A stretch of 64,000 nucleotides of DNA from Pyrocephalus nanus (Eukaryota; Chordata; Aves; Passeriformes; Tyrannidae), in the NCBI GenBank assembly GCA_038380795.1, contig CM076269.1, positions 6,386,001-6,450,000 on the forward strand, in the 5' to 3' direction. Of this stretch, positions 10,051-20,492 are shown in pieces; position 1 is the first letter of the stretch, and the number at the start of each line of letters is the position of its first letter. A program made the translations under genes and the position numbers. A model generated the notes under the pieces. The model was given only the letters and a program-made list of their open reading frames with translations, was not told the DNA's origin and searched no databases.

Positions 10051-13000
10051 TACTGGTGCCATTGCTCACTGGAGTTAAGGTTGTTCAACGTGTTGCGCCA
10101 ATAACACTCTCCTGTCCCAAATTCAAAGGTTTGGATTGTGTTGTTAGAGCCCAGAATGAAGCTGGCACTGAGAGTTTCCAGATTTATTCCATCCAATTAT
10201 TTCCTGATCAACTTCATTGCAAGGCAAGGTGTTCTCCTGATGGTGAGTGCTGCACATCCCGTAGGGGTGTGATCCAAGCTCTGTCTGTTCCTTCTGCTGC
10301 CCAGAAATGGCAAAATGCTTTGTAAAACCCCTCCCCAAGACCAACGCTGCTGTATTGGAAGGCTTCTGGAGGGGTTAATGTTATTTCCTTCTCCATGAGC
10401 TGTGGCCAGTTCAGCAGAGGTAATGGACCCTCACAGCAGTGGGAGGATAACCCTACACATTCCTGAAGTAAAGATAAGATGAGAAATGAAGCAATCAGAA
10501 TTTGCTTGGTGATTATGTTGAGGACGTACAAGGTAAACATCAAAGTCAACACCATCAAGTCACTGCAACAACAGGAGAATGAGCCAGAATAACCTGTGCT
10601 GGGCTTAACATAAACATAACCTTCATCATTGAAGTGTGGGCTTGTGTCAAACTGTAAATTAAAGGGAAAGAATAGGAAACTATCACTTCTCCTAGGAAAC
10701 AATCTATTTTCCTGCAGCTGCGGTTTGAGCCAGACCTACTAAAATTGCTGGCATATATTCAGGTCCTGTGTTGATGGTATCTTGGAGGACAAAAGCCCCT
10801 CCCCTGCCAGATACATGGACAAAACTCACTGCCTCCAATTAAACACCAGTAAAGCAAACATCACAAATTTTGCTTTTGAAAAAGCTCAGGTCAGCATCTT
10901 ATAAAACCTGCCATCTACTTCCATTCACATCATGCAGATATTGTGTGTGCACAGTCACAGAGTTCAAGAATATGTGGCAAAAAAGGGCTGTGGAAGCAAG
11001 AGATGCAGCTTGGAACTGTAGAGATGCTTTTGCAGAAAGTTTTCCTGGATCCATCATGCCACAGTTGTACCTGAGTGTTCGTGAAAAACTCTTCTGTCTT
11101 GACTAAGTCTGATGCTGCATTTATAGCTTCTTCTAGCCAGAGAACCTTCCACCCTGCCATCCTTTGGGGCCTGGGGGTATTTAATAAACATGTCAACTAC
11201 CACTCTTTAGCTTGAATGCTGCATCTTGTTTTGTCCTACTGAAGAACACTCCAGTTTGAAGTTTACAGAGCAATTAAAGACCCTCATGGGGCCCCTGATA
11301 TTGTCAGCATATGTAGATTAGTAATTGTCAAGTTTCTCCCTAAGGCTGAAGAGCTCTTAGTCAAATTCCAGAGATCATCAAGTATTCAGATTTCAGTGGG
11401 CTTTGTGTCATACACAACATAGTGGCATAATTAAACTACAATGTTTCTTTTCTAATAAACTTTTGGATCTGAGTTTCTATTAATTTTTTTTTTTTAATTA
11501 GCTATGATCACAAAATGAAAAAGAACATCAATCTAACGCTGCAACTTTGCTTCTTCCAAAAAGACACCCTGGGAGTAACATTCTCTCCTAAACTGCTGGG
11601 ATTTGGGGACCACACTTACTGCTGTGACTTGCAGAAGCCTGAGGGAGCACAAAACTCAGCAGACTGAAGGCACAATCCCTTTTCTGACTTCTTTTCAGTT
11701 GACACTGCCATCTTGATTTGTGTCTTCATTGCCCTGTTGGCTTGGATTCTAGCTTAAATTTTAGTCTATTTGTAATTAGTTTTGATGTCTTTGAATGTTG
11801 ATATAGATAAACATGAGGGGAGGGGAAGGAAGGGGAGGGGAGGAGATAAATGCTCTGACCTGGTAACACAAGGTAATAAGAACAACAGGATGAAGTTTTC
11901 ATGCATTAAGACTGGCCTGTGCTTGTTCTGCCAGCTGGATCCTCTGCTGTGGTTCCCACATCCATTGTGTTGTGGTCACAGGGCTTGGAAGAGGCAAAGT
12001 GGTGGTCACTGGCCTGCATCCATCATTTGAGTCCGGCTCCATTGATCTGTGTCTGTTTGTGGGCAAAGCCTATGGCAAGGAGGAAGTTGTTACAAATCTC
12101 TCTGATGCTTTTGACCTACAAACTGAGATTTTAAAGCCACATGGGATCTGAAAGTTTAATTCCTGGTAAAATGAAAAAGAATTGGACTTGGAAATTGTGA
12201 AGGCAGCTTTAATAATCTTCATTACAGCATGTTACATAAAAGAGCTAAGTTATTGCTCATGAGGACTAGATTTAATTTCCATGCTGTTCACATTTTCTAG
12301 GTGTAGCAGAGGACAAACTGATTGTGCTTGGAAATGGACAGAAATCTTATGTTAACCCCAGACTGCCCATGCCCACACATGTGTGTTTTGCACAAACTCT
12401 CAGGCATATGTGCCCAAATGAGCACAGTTCTCTTCTCAAACTGGTCAAGTGAATAAGAAATCCTAAAAGTATTTGTGCGTCTAGGAGGAAACCTGGACCT
12501 CCTCAATCACAGCTCTTGAAAAGCACTTCTTCCTCTGTAAATCCCATCTTATTTGACACAATTTACCTCAAGTGCTGAATACAGGCAGCTCTGGAGGCTG
12601 AGATCTGTCAGTAGGCCCAGAAAAACAGCTGAAGTATCCCCTTCCCAACACAGGGGTAACCTGAAAACAGTGGGTAATTTCAGAGTGGCTTTCTGCAGTC
12701 TCAAGCTGACTTCAAAGCAAAGCTCTATTATTTTGCCTCCAAATCTTTCACTTCCAAATCTTTCAAGTCTCCATGTCCCCAAGCCCCTTTGTGGACTAAA
12801 TTCTCATTTCATGAAAATCACTTAAATTCTTTCCACTGTTGAGTAACACCCACAGATGAAGTGGCTCTTCTCCACTTGGCCCACTGTGTATGGCAGAATA
12901 TAATGCTGCTTTCTTTTCAGAGGCCTAGGCTATGAAAACTGGATCCAAGCAACACTTACAAAGTTGGGCCTTAAATAGTAGCCTAAAAGAAGATCTCAAG

Positions 13001-13555
13001 AGTCCCAATAAAAAAAAAGATAAAAAATTTCCTCACATTTTTCCCATGATGATACGTCTCAAAATTATTAATTTTGCTTGTCCTGTATCATTTCTTAGGC
13101 CAAGCTGCTTTTCCTGACTGAATTGCAATGTGGTGTTTGGTTCAGTAGGTTTAACTGAAGCGTGGCTATCTGGAAAAGGCAGTGCTATCTGTAATAAAGT
13201 AACTCCTTCAAATTTACTTTCTTGATCTTGTACTTTGGTTGGGCTGCCAGGGAATTAATGCCTGGAAAAGTATCTGTCACCCAGGGCCCTCATTTTAAAG
13301 GACTGCAGGTTTTTAGGGGCTGGATGGCGTCATCTCCCTGCAAGGATTTTGTCAATGTATTCCTGCGAATGAGCCAGCCTGAGCCGTGTGCTAATTTCCC
13401 ATCTCCTCTTTGGCTGATGACAGTCCCTGGCTCAGCGAGATTTCACTTTTGCTCACTGGACTCTTCTTTCCCTGCCCTCCCTGAGATATATTTTCTAAGC
13501 ACCAATTTCACTCCAAAATTAAAGATGAAATTTAAAGATTAGGGACTGCAGGTTG
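10051..13555. other. Gene-free unique DNA
   Basis: No gene recognised. The 162-codon minus-strand frame at 10214-10702 has no domain or splice support. A GGGGA-type purine run lies at 11815-11850. A 15-bp near-perfect tandem duplication containing TCCAAATCTTTCA lies at 12738-12765. Confidence 0.5.
11815..11850 (+). repeat. GA-rich (GGGGA)n-like tract
   Basis: A purine-only tract of G and A with irregular GGGGA and GGAA units, a simple repeat. Confidence 0.8.
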
Positions 13556-13559
13556 TTTT

Positions 13560-13910
13560 TTTTTTTTTCCCCAAAGGCATTTCGGTGTCTCATACTCATT
13601 GATTGAGTTAGGTATCTAAATCATCCAGAGCAATCTGGCCCCCGTCCCAAATTATGTGATGTAAAAGGCCAATTTGACTTTTAAAGCGCTCTCCAATTTA
13701 ATCGCCTGCTGTGCGATTAGTGCCACGCGTAATAAACACATTGTGTGCGGCACGTGCAGGGCAGGTGTGGGGTGATGTAATGGATCCCACCGACTGCTTT
13801 GAATATAAATGCCAGAAATATCAAATACCATGTGCACCGGTCTTAGTTCCAGTCAATTCTAATTACTTTAGTGGACTGGCTCCAAATTCAGATGTGCCGC
13901 GGTGTAACTG
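13560..13910. promoter_or_regulatory. Candidate conserved noncoding element
   Basis: A block without repeats that keeps several CpGs in an otherwise CpG-poor desert (AAAGCGC, AATCGCC, GTGCGATTAG, CACGCGTAATAAA, GGCACGTGC, CCGCGG). It combines homeodomain-like ATTTAATC, CGATTAG and CGTAATAAAC words with an E-box, CACGTG. Retained CpGs together with such words are a common feature of deeply conserved enhancers. No coding frame fits. Conservation is inferred, not tested. Confidence 0.4.
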
Positions 13911-15639
13911 AGGTCAGGGTACAGTGCATGATTCTTATCTTAATACCACTGTAGTGCTGGAAAGGTCAAACTGAGCATCATTCAAGGAGAAGAGGTAAGG
14001 ACTCTGTTAATTATTCTTTCCAATCCTTCAACAAAGGTGTGAAGATTGTGTCTCTGCTGAAGAGCATTCTGACGTTCTGCATATTTAAGTTAAAAAACAA
14101 GAAAGAGTGGAGAAACCATTCCTGCAATAATCCTGAGCCTTTCTGAACTCTACATGAAATCTCACAGCAGCTGCTCCCCCAATTTTTTGAGCTACAACTG
14201 CACCAGAATCAAAGGCCAGGCAGTGGTCGTTTCCAGTTATGACCATTAAGAAAAGCCAGTTTTGTCTACCAGGTAACACGTTCAGAAAACATTAAACCTC
14301 CATGTTCATTTGTAGACATTCCTGATGTCAGAGAAATCACTGACTCATTTGGGCATGAAACTGAGCTTTCCCTTTTCACTTGCTTACCTCTATCCCACTT
14401 GAAGAGCTGTAAAGCACCTCCAGATAGGAATGTTCCCTGCATGCCAGTCATAGCATTTCGTTCCATGTTTTGCATTAGTTTTAATAACTGTTAGTCAGAG
14501 AGAGTGCAAATCTGGGTTCAGAGCTGGTTGTAGTTGCTCACTGTTCTACTGACTGTTACGGGGTGTCATCACCTGCGCCTATTTCCAACTTAACTTCCCA
14601 GAAGCCCACACTCATGAGACAATATTTTGTTCCTACTGCAAAGTCCTTGCTAAGACCAGAGTGTGATCCCAATCCATAGCTAGTCTGTTCATTTAACTTC
14701 AGTTACCTCTAAAAGTGTTAACTGCTGAAAGCAGAAACATGAAAACCCACCGTAGTGAGAGCTGATTAGAATTCAGCCCACTGTATCACACATAAATAGG
14801 AAATAAAGAATCATGGCTGTGATTAATCATCCATAAATGGCCATTGCCTGTTTCCTCTATTCCATACAAACACAGTCCATGTATTTATTCAGCTCACCAT
14901 ATGAGTAACAAGAAGATCATTCCTGCGATTTAAGCAACTACTTAAAGGGGAGGCTCTGTGCTTGTATGTCTGTAGGCATGCATGCACATCTGCTCTTCTG
15001 TCTGCCTTTCAATATCCATGAGAAAAACAAGATTATTCTTTTAAAAAGGTTTTTTTAAAAAAGTGCACTTGTCAATAGATCAAAATACATTGAAATGCAA
15101 AATCACAGCAATGTCAGCTTAGTTAAGGAATTTTTATAATTTTAGAAACATCAGTCTCTAAGGATTGGTAATAATTGTACTATTAAGAAAGACTGTTTTG
15201 GTTGGTATGTGTTGCAACTTGGCCAAATCTGAGACCAGAACACTGGAAGGGGGGAAAAGTATCATGTGAAACACAGAAACCTGACCTGTAGCTTGAAGTA
15301 CTGCTGGGTAAAGACTGTTTTTACCAGTTGTGAATACGCCTCCATTAAAGCTCCAGCTTGCCTGGTTCAGCTGAGCTCAGCGGAGCAGGGCTGCCTGTGC
15401 CACTGTCTCCTTGGCAAAACACAGAAGCATCTTTCCTTTGCTGTGATTTGCAGTCCAAGGGCTGCATCTGTGAACAGAGCACTGCATCCAACACCTTTGG
15501 TCTCTGCTGTCACTGGGTGCTACGTGCACCAGGCATCTCTCTTGAAATACCACTTGCACAGGTGGTACAGTGGCAGTAGTGGACCAGGAACAGGAGGTGA
15601 CACTTAAGAAATTTGGTCCCTCTGTCCCTGCCTTCCTGA
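13911..15639. other. Gene-free unique DNA
   Basis: No gene or repeat recognised. A 40-bp segment ending in GAAGAG|GTAAGG at about 13994 has a good donor, but its acceptor side is weak and there is no coding support. Confidence 0.45.
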
Positions 15640-15728
15640 ATGTCTTTGAGCAAATCCCTTGGTTTCTGACTGGCCCAGTTCCCATAACTGTTAAATAAGG
15701 ACTATGAACTACAACCCTCATTGAAAGC
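15640..15728 (+). mobile_element. MIR/CORE-SINE relic
   Basis: The order of words 'gagcaaatcccttggtttctgactggcccagtt...aactgttaaataaggactat' parallels the MIR consensus block 'gggcaagtcacttaacctctctgagcctcagttt...catctgtaaaatggggataat'. Substitutions are spread throughout, as expected for a relic older than the bird-mammal split. Orientation is plus. The match is by eye. Confidence 0.45.
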
Positions 15729-15853
15729 ACTGAAGATCAAAGAGGGAAAAATGCTGCACAGGAGCTAAATATTGATATTGCTACACTGCAGAATGGTGTA
15801 ATTTCTGCAAAATGGCCAGTAAAATTGTCAAAATCGGGTATAAGAAACAGGAA

Positions 15854-16125
15854 ACAGATTCACAGAATGGATGATGTTGGAAAGGGTCTTGAGATCATTT
15901 TACCCATCCCTTCTGCTCAGGCTGGGCCACCTACAGCAGATTGCCCAGGGCTGTGTCTGTCTGGGTTTTGAATATCTACAGGAATGGAGACTCCACAGGC
16001 CCTCTGGGCACCCTGTTCTAGTGTTTGAACACCCTCACAGTTAAGAAGTATTTTCCTGTGTTCAGATGGAATTTAATGTATTTGTTTTAATTTGGGCCCA
16101 TTGGCTCTTGTGCAGTGTGTGGTCC
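15854..16125 (-). mobile_element. CR1 LINE fragment, 3' end
   Basis: It begins on the plus strand with ACAGATTCACAGAATGGATG (the reverse of the CR1 3' tail) and 'ttggaaagggtcttgagatcattt'. It continues with 'attgcccagggctgtgtctg', 'aggaatggagactccacagg', 'ctctgggcaccctgttctagtg' and 'cctcacagttaagaagtatttt', all in CR1 order. The right limit is uncertain; similarity fades after 'cccattggctcttgtgcagt'. Minus orientation, 5'-truncated, no coding capacity. Confidence 0.9.
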
Positions 16126-19100
16126 TCACACCCCCCTGAGTGACCAGCGAGGCCCAGACAGGGGCTGCACGTGACCAGATGCGATCTGAATTTGTCTGAT
16201 CACTTTTGAAATCCCAGTTTCATTCCTTTTTTCCCCTCTTGATCTTTCTCAACATGAGATTTACCTACTCTTGCTTGGAGACCAGTATCAGGTTGTTGAA
16301 CCAGTGGGTTAACAGCCTCACATCTCCTGGAGATGCTCTGGCACCATCCTAGGGCCCAACACTCCTAGGAAGTTAGCAGAGATTGCCAAGCAATAGGGAG
16401 CATTTTCCAGGCCAGCCTGTCGAGCTGTTAAACAGTGATTATCACCACCACCACCACCAGACTGCTCTTTCAGGGGAGAAAAAAAGCTCATGCCTAAAGA
16501 TGTTATCATGCATAATTCAGGGAAGAAATCCATACTGCATTTAAAAGATTACATCTTATCATCCAGGGTTCTTATTAGCTTGATGATTTAAAAGTAGATG
16601 GGGATAGAGTCTTTCCTGCTGTTCTGCAGTAGTGCCTTGGTTTGGGACTGCACTTCTTTTCTGATGCCAGAACTGGCCCAGATGAGATGGGGATATTCTC
16701 AATTCACAGTGAGCAGCCCTGTCCCTGCCTGGGTGCACGATCCCTGTGGGTTACACAGCAGACCACCATCCAAAACACAGAAGCATCTTTCTGTTACACC
16801 AGGGTTGGTTACACCAAGGACCAGTTCCTCCCTCCTGCTGGGTTTGGTTCAGTTTGTGGCAGGTGGTAACAAGGGATTAGCGGGTTTAGCTCCCCTGATT
16901 AATCCCCTCCCCAGGAACAAACAGCACTCCCATCTTCAGAAGAGCACAATAAAATGCTATGGGGCAGGCAAGGGCAGACACCTGGATGCTGAGATAGTGA
17001 GGAGGTTGGAATGAAATTCAGGCAGATTTACCCTGGAAAGCACCAGTTGCTCTGATGACCCTTGGTGATTTCCAAATAAATACTCCCCTTCCCAGAACGT
17101 GCTTTCCTTTTAACCTGGCATGTCCCATGCTGCATGGCACCTAGCTCAGAACAGGGCTGGGTTTCCACATGGGCGTTTCTAGGGTTCTTCTCTGCGTTGC
17201 TTTCCTCACAACCTCTCATCTCACAGATCTCCCAGTTATATCATGGGCATAGAACTAACTGATGACCTGGGGACTGTGATGTTTACAGCCACGTCAGGCA
17301 GAAATCCTCAGATGAACAGTTTGGGAAGTCTCAGTGTGGCTGAACAACATCTCAGTTCAGGAATGGGGTGTACTGAACATGGAGCGTGAGAGTGACAGAA
17401 AAGGAAGTATTTTACAAAAATCCTTCTCCCCTGTACAAGGTTGAGAGGTATGAAATGTTGGTATTTACCAGCCATTATTAATTACTGTTTACTCTCTGCC
17501 AACACTGCCTTGGGAGCATCTGTGATGATTCAGCCAAGCACCCAAGGCCATCACTCAACAGGCTGCTGTGGCTCAGCCATGGAGTCTCATTCACTTCCCT
17601 TGCTGGCTCTGTGACTCACTTTTCTCCTGCTTCACTCACTCTGCTTGAGTCTTGGGCCACCATGTGAGAAATGGGTGTTTCCTCACATGGAAATAAAATT
17701 TAAATAAAGCAACATTAGTGCAAGGCAGAAATCATGGGGGTTTGGATGGTAGAGATGAATCACAGAAATAAATATTCCTGCCCTTATCCTAAATCTTGCA
17801 ATATCTGATCCATAGAAGAGCTGAGTTGCAGCCAAGCTTTCCAGGGTGAAGTAGTCCTGCCTTTATTACAAATAACAGAATGCTTTTTCACCTTAAAAAA
17901 ACAAAGGTTTCTTTCACCCACCCCTCATTGCTGAACCACAAGCTCTGCTAGACCTATGCTCCCACGCTAAAAAGGGAGAAGAGTGGGGAGATCCAAGAAT
18001 CCCATCCTAAAGAGCACCTCTGTGCTCTAAGCAGCTTCCTGAACTGAGGTTGTGCTTCTTCACCTCTTTCTCTCCTCTTCTTCCTACTTCTTAGTCAAGC
18101 CTCCTCAAATATACTCTATATTTCCCACTTGGTGACTCAGGATCAGCTGCTCAAACTCTTTGGGAGTGTGACAAGACTGTGACCGACTGAGAGGGAAAAG
18201 AAATCTGCCTTAGGAGACACAGAAATGATTAAGTGCTAAGTGCAATATGAATTTGCCAGAAAACAACATCCCCACCAAGAGCCTGCTGTCTCCCTGCAGG
18301 GCTGTGCTCAACCTTCAGCCCTGCGGATTTAGTGTTCATGGCAGCACGGCTCTGGAAAGGGCATCAAACCACATGGATAACACTCAGGGCCTTAAAAAAA
18401 AAAATAAAAAAATCACACTTCTAGAAATGTATTAATCCAGCCTTAAAATGGGCCATAAATGCTATAGAAAAATCCTCATTAATCTTAGTGGTACATACAT
18501 GGAGCAACACCAAAAAATACCCCACCTTAATCTAGCACCAAAGGGAGAAGAGCACACATCCTCAGCATTTTTTCGGGCTGCTTTGGCTGAAAGTATCAGG
18601 GATAACAATCCTAAATGTGTAAAATGAACAGCAGGATCTTTATACTCAGTATAATTCTGTGTATGTAACATGGGAATCACAGTAGGATATTCACTCATGT
18701 ATGACTGTGAGAAAGACTTTGTGCCCCATGGCATAACTTGCTCTAGTACTTTTTTATTCCAAACACTAGCTGGTAATAAAACCTTCCTATACCCAAGCTA
18801 TTGGTACTGCAGATTAAGTTAGAGTTGGCTGGTTTCTGTTCCCACTGCTTACAGACAGTAAATTTCAAGCCTTACTGGAAAAGCAGCATTATTATACTTT
18901 GTAAATTTGGAAAACATTTTCAGTGATAAAGAACTTTTTAAATGAAGGACTTAATGAAAAAGAAATCTGATTTCAAAGTTCTTTGACATCCGTGCCCATC
19001 AATACTCATGCTCTCAGTCTCCCCCGTGTTCCTTCCACAGAAGGATTCAAATCCCTCCAGACTCTCTCAAAAGCTTCTTGTCCTTCCATATGTGCTGGTC

Positions 19101-19359
19101 TGCCATGGAGAGGGGCATGAAATGTGAAATAAATCACACCTCCCCATACTGACCAGCTGTGACAGCCCCTGAGACCCATGCTGCTGCAGTGCAGTCCGTG
19201 TCAGGTGCCCTTGGATCTCTGCTCGGAACCACCAGATGGGGAGGAACATGAGTAATGAGAGGTGCTCCTCCGTGCCCAGGCAGAACTGTAGGAAGTTGTA
19301 TTGTGTCTGTCCTGAAATCCCCTCTCATACCACAAAAGCCCAGTGCACAGCACACTTAC
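16126..19359. other. Gene-free unique DNA with a (CAC)n microsatellite
   Basis: No gene can be supported. A (CAC)n run lies at 16441-16459. The 138-codon plus-strand frame at 16598-17014 lacks domains and splice support. A minus-strand frame at 18462-18734 (longer if an upstream exon boundary is allowed) is discussed under findings. The words AAAACACAGAAGCATCTTT occur at about 15417 and 16771, without further shared sequence. Confidence 0.45.
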
Positions 19360-19584
19360 CTCCAGAGAAGGGATGAGACGATGATGGGTCAGCTCTGCTG
19401 GATCTAGAGTGTGTGGCTCCAGGAATTCTGGCTCTTCGTGGCTGGAGATGACTTGGTTGCTCTTGCAGGTGATACAGAGGTGGTGGGCAGGCTGTAGCCA
19501 TCCTCTCCTCTGAATGGGGTGTGCAGGGTACAGTGCTTTACACAGATACTCTGCCTTGGCCACAGCAGCTCCATCAGTGCTCAT
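19360..19584 (-). CDS. Possible coding exon, unknown protein
   Basis: On the minus strand an ATG at 19584-19582 in a good context (A at -3: AAGAAGATGAGC) opens exactly 75 codons that end at CTGGAG|GTAAGTG, a consensus splice donor in phase 0. The frame starts MSTDGAAVAKAEYLCKALYP and contains a CITCK pair of cysteines. Many third positions are G or C although the surroundings are A+T-rich, which suits coding sequence. The frame stays open upstream to about 19640, where TTTATTAGCAG could serve as an acceptor. I do not recognise the sequence. No following exon to the left was found, so this may be a chance frame or a noncoding RNA exon. Confidence 0.25.
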
Positions 19585-19902
19585 CTTCTTGTAGTCCTGG
19601 ACTTGCAGCGACCCAGGGGATTGCTCTCTGCTAATAAACTGTGGCTATAGACCACTGAATGCAGATATCAAAGCACAGAAAAACCTCTCATCAACTCTTG
19701 CACAGTGCTTTGAAATCTTTTTTCTGCACAAGGACAGAGAGACTTTAAGGTGACAGAAATCATCTCCTTTTCCAGCTATGGCAAATGTTTTCAGCAACCT
19801 CCAGTAGAAAAGGAAATGCTGTGAGCTCTGCGTTACCATCCAGCACCCCTGGCTGCTGAGGAACCTGATTTAACTTATTTTTATGTGAAAAAAAGAGGTA
19901 GA

Positions 19903-19965
19903 TAGACACAAACACACACACATCAATTTATAGAGCACACACACATACAGACACATAATCTAGGA
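19903..19965 (+). repeat. CA-rich simple repeat
   Basis: Two interrupted CA clusters (around 19908-19921 and 19938-19957) form an imperfect dinucleotide repeat. Confidence 0.75.
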
Positions 19966-20132
19966 GGCAAGGAGAGAATCTGTACCTGCATTTGCGATAT
20001 CTTCCTGCACCAGGTAAGGAAGGCATCTTTTTCCTTTTAACTGGGTACTGTACCTACATTGTTTCCTCACAGTCTATCTTTAGGTTATAGCAGTTCACAA
20101 GGTTTTTTCAGCAGATGTGTTATTCAATTACT

Positions 20133-20492
20133 TCAGGGCTTTTCCATTTGTAATATTGCGAAGCAATGATAGCCAGCAGACTTCACCTGTCTTTTAGAGA
20201 TAGCCAGCCTGGTAATTTTAACTCTGCCCATTTTATCCACACCAGTAAATCTCATAACATGGTTATAGAGAGATTCCAATTTTTGTAGAACCTTCTCCTG
20301 GGAATTCCTGTATACAATATTGCCATAGTCTGTAATGGACATAACCTGTGATTGGATTAATGTTTCCCTAGTGAAGAAGTCAAAGCATTTCATGTTCCTA
20401 TAACTGGTTTGCAGCTCTGCAGTAAAGGTCGTTGGTATGGCAGAGAAAATAATTGCAAACTCAGCCCCAATCAGAATATATAATCCCCTCAC
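20133..20492 (-). mobile_element. CR1/L2/Rex1-like LINE reverse-transcriptase fragment
   Basis: The minus-strand frame stays open for 119 codons (it begins with GTG, so the start is not a real initiation site). Its middle reads TLIQSQVMSITDYGNIVYRN followed by KVLQKLESLYNHVMRFTG. The pattern 'L(I/V)xSxxxxxxDYGxxxYxxx...LxxLxxLYxxxxRFxTG' is that of the region just after the catalytic core in non-LTR retrotransposons of the CR1/L2/Rex1 group, best known from fish elements. It differs from typical bird CR1, which here has an 'LEYCVQFW'-like sequence. The YADD-type catalytic core itself is absent, so this is only the 3' part of an ORF2. An open frame of this length is odd for a relic this old; see findings. 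Recognition is from pattern memory, without an alignment. Confidence 0.55.

Noticed and set aside
10214..10702. 162-codon minus-strand frame
   Set aside because: No domain, no splice context, A+T-rich composition like the flanks; chance frame.
15417..16790. Words AAAACACAGAAGCATCTTT present twice, about 1.35 kb apart
   Set aside because: The flanking sequences are unrelated, so it is not a duplication; probably chance or a very short shared relic.
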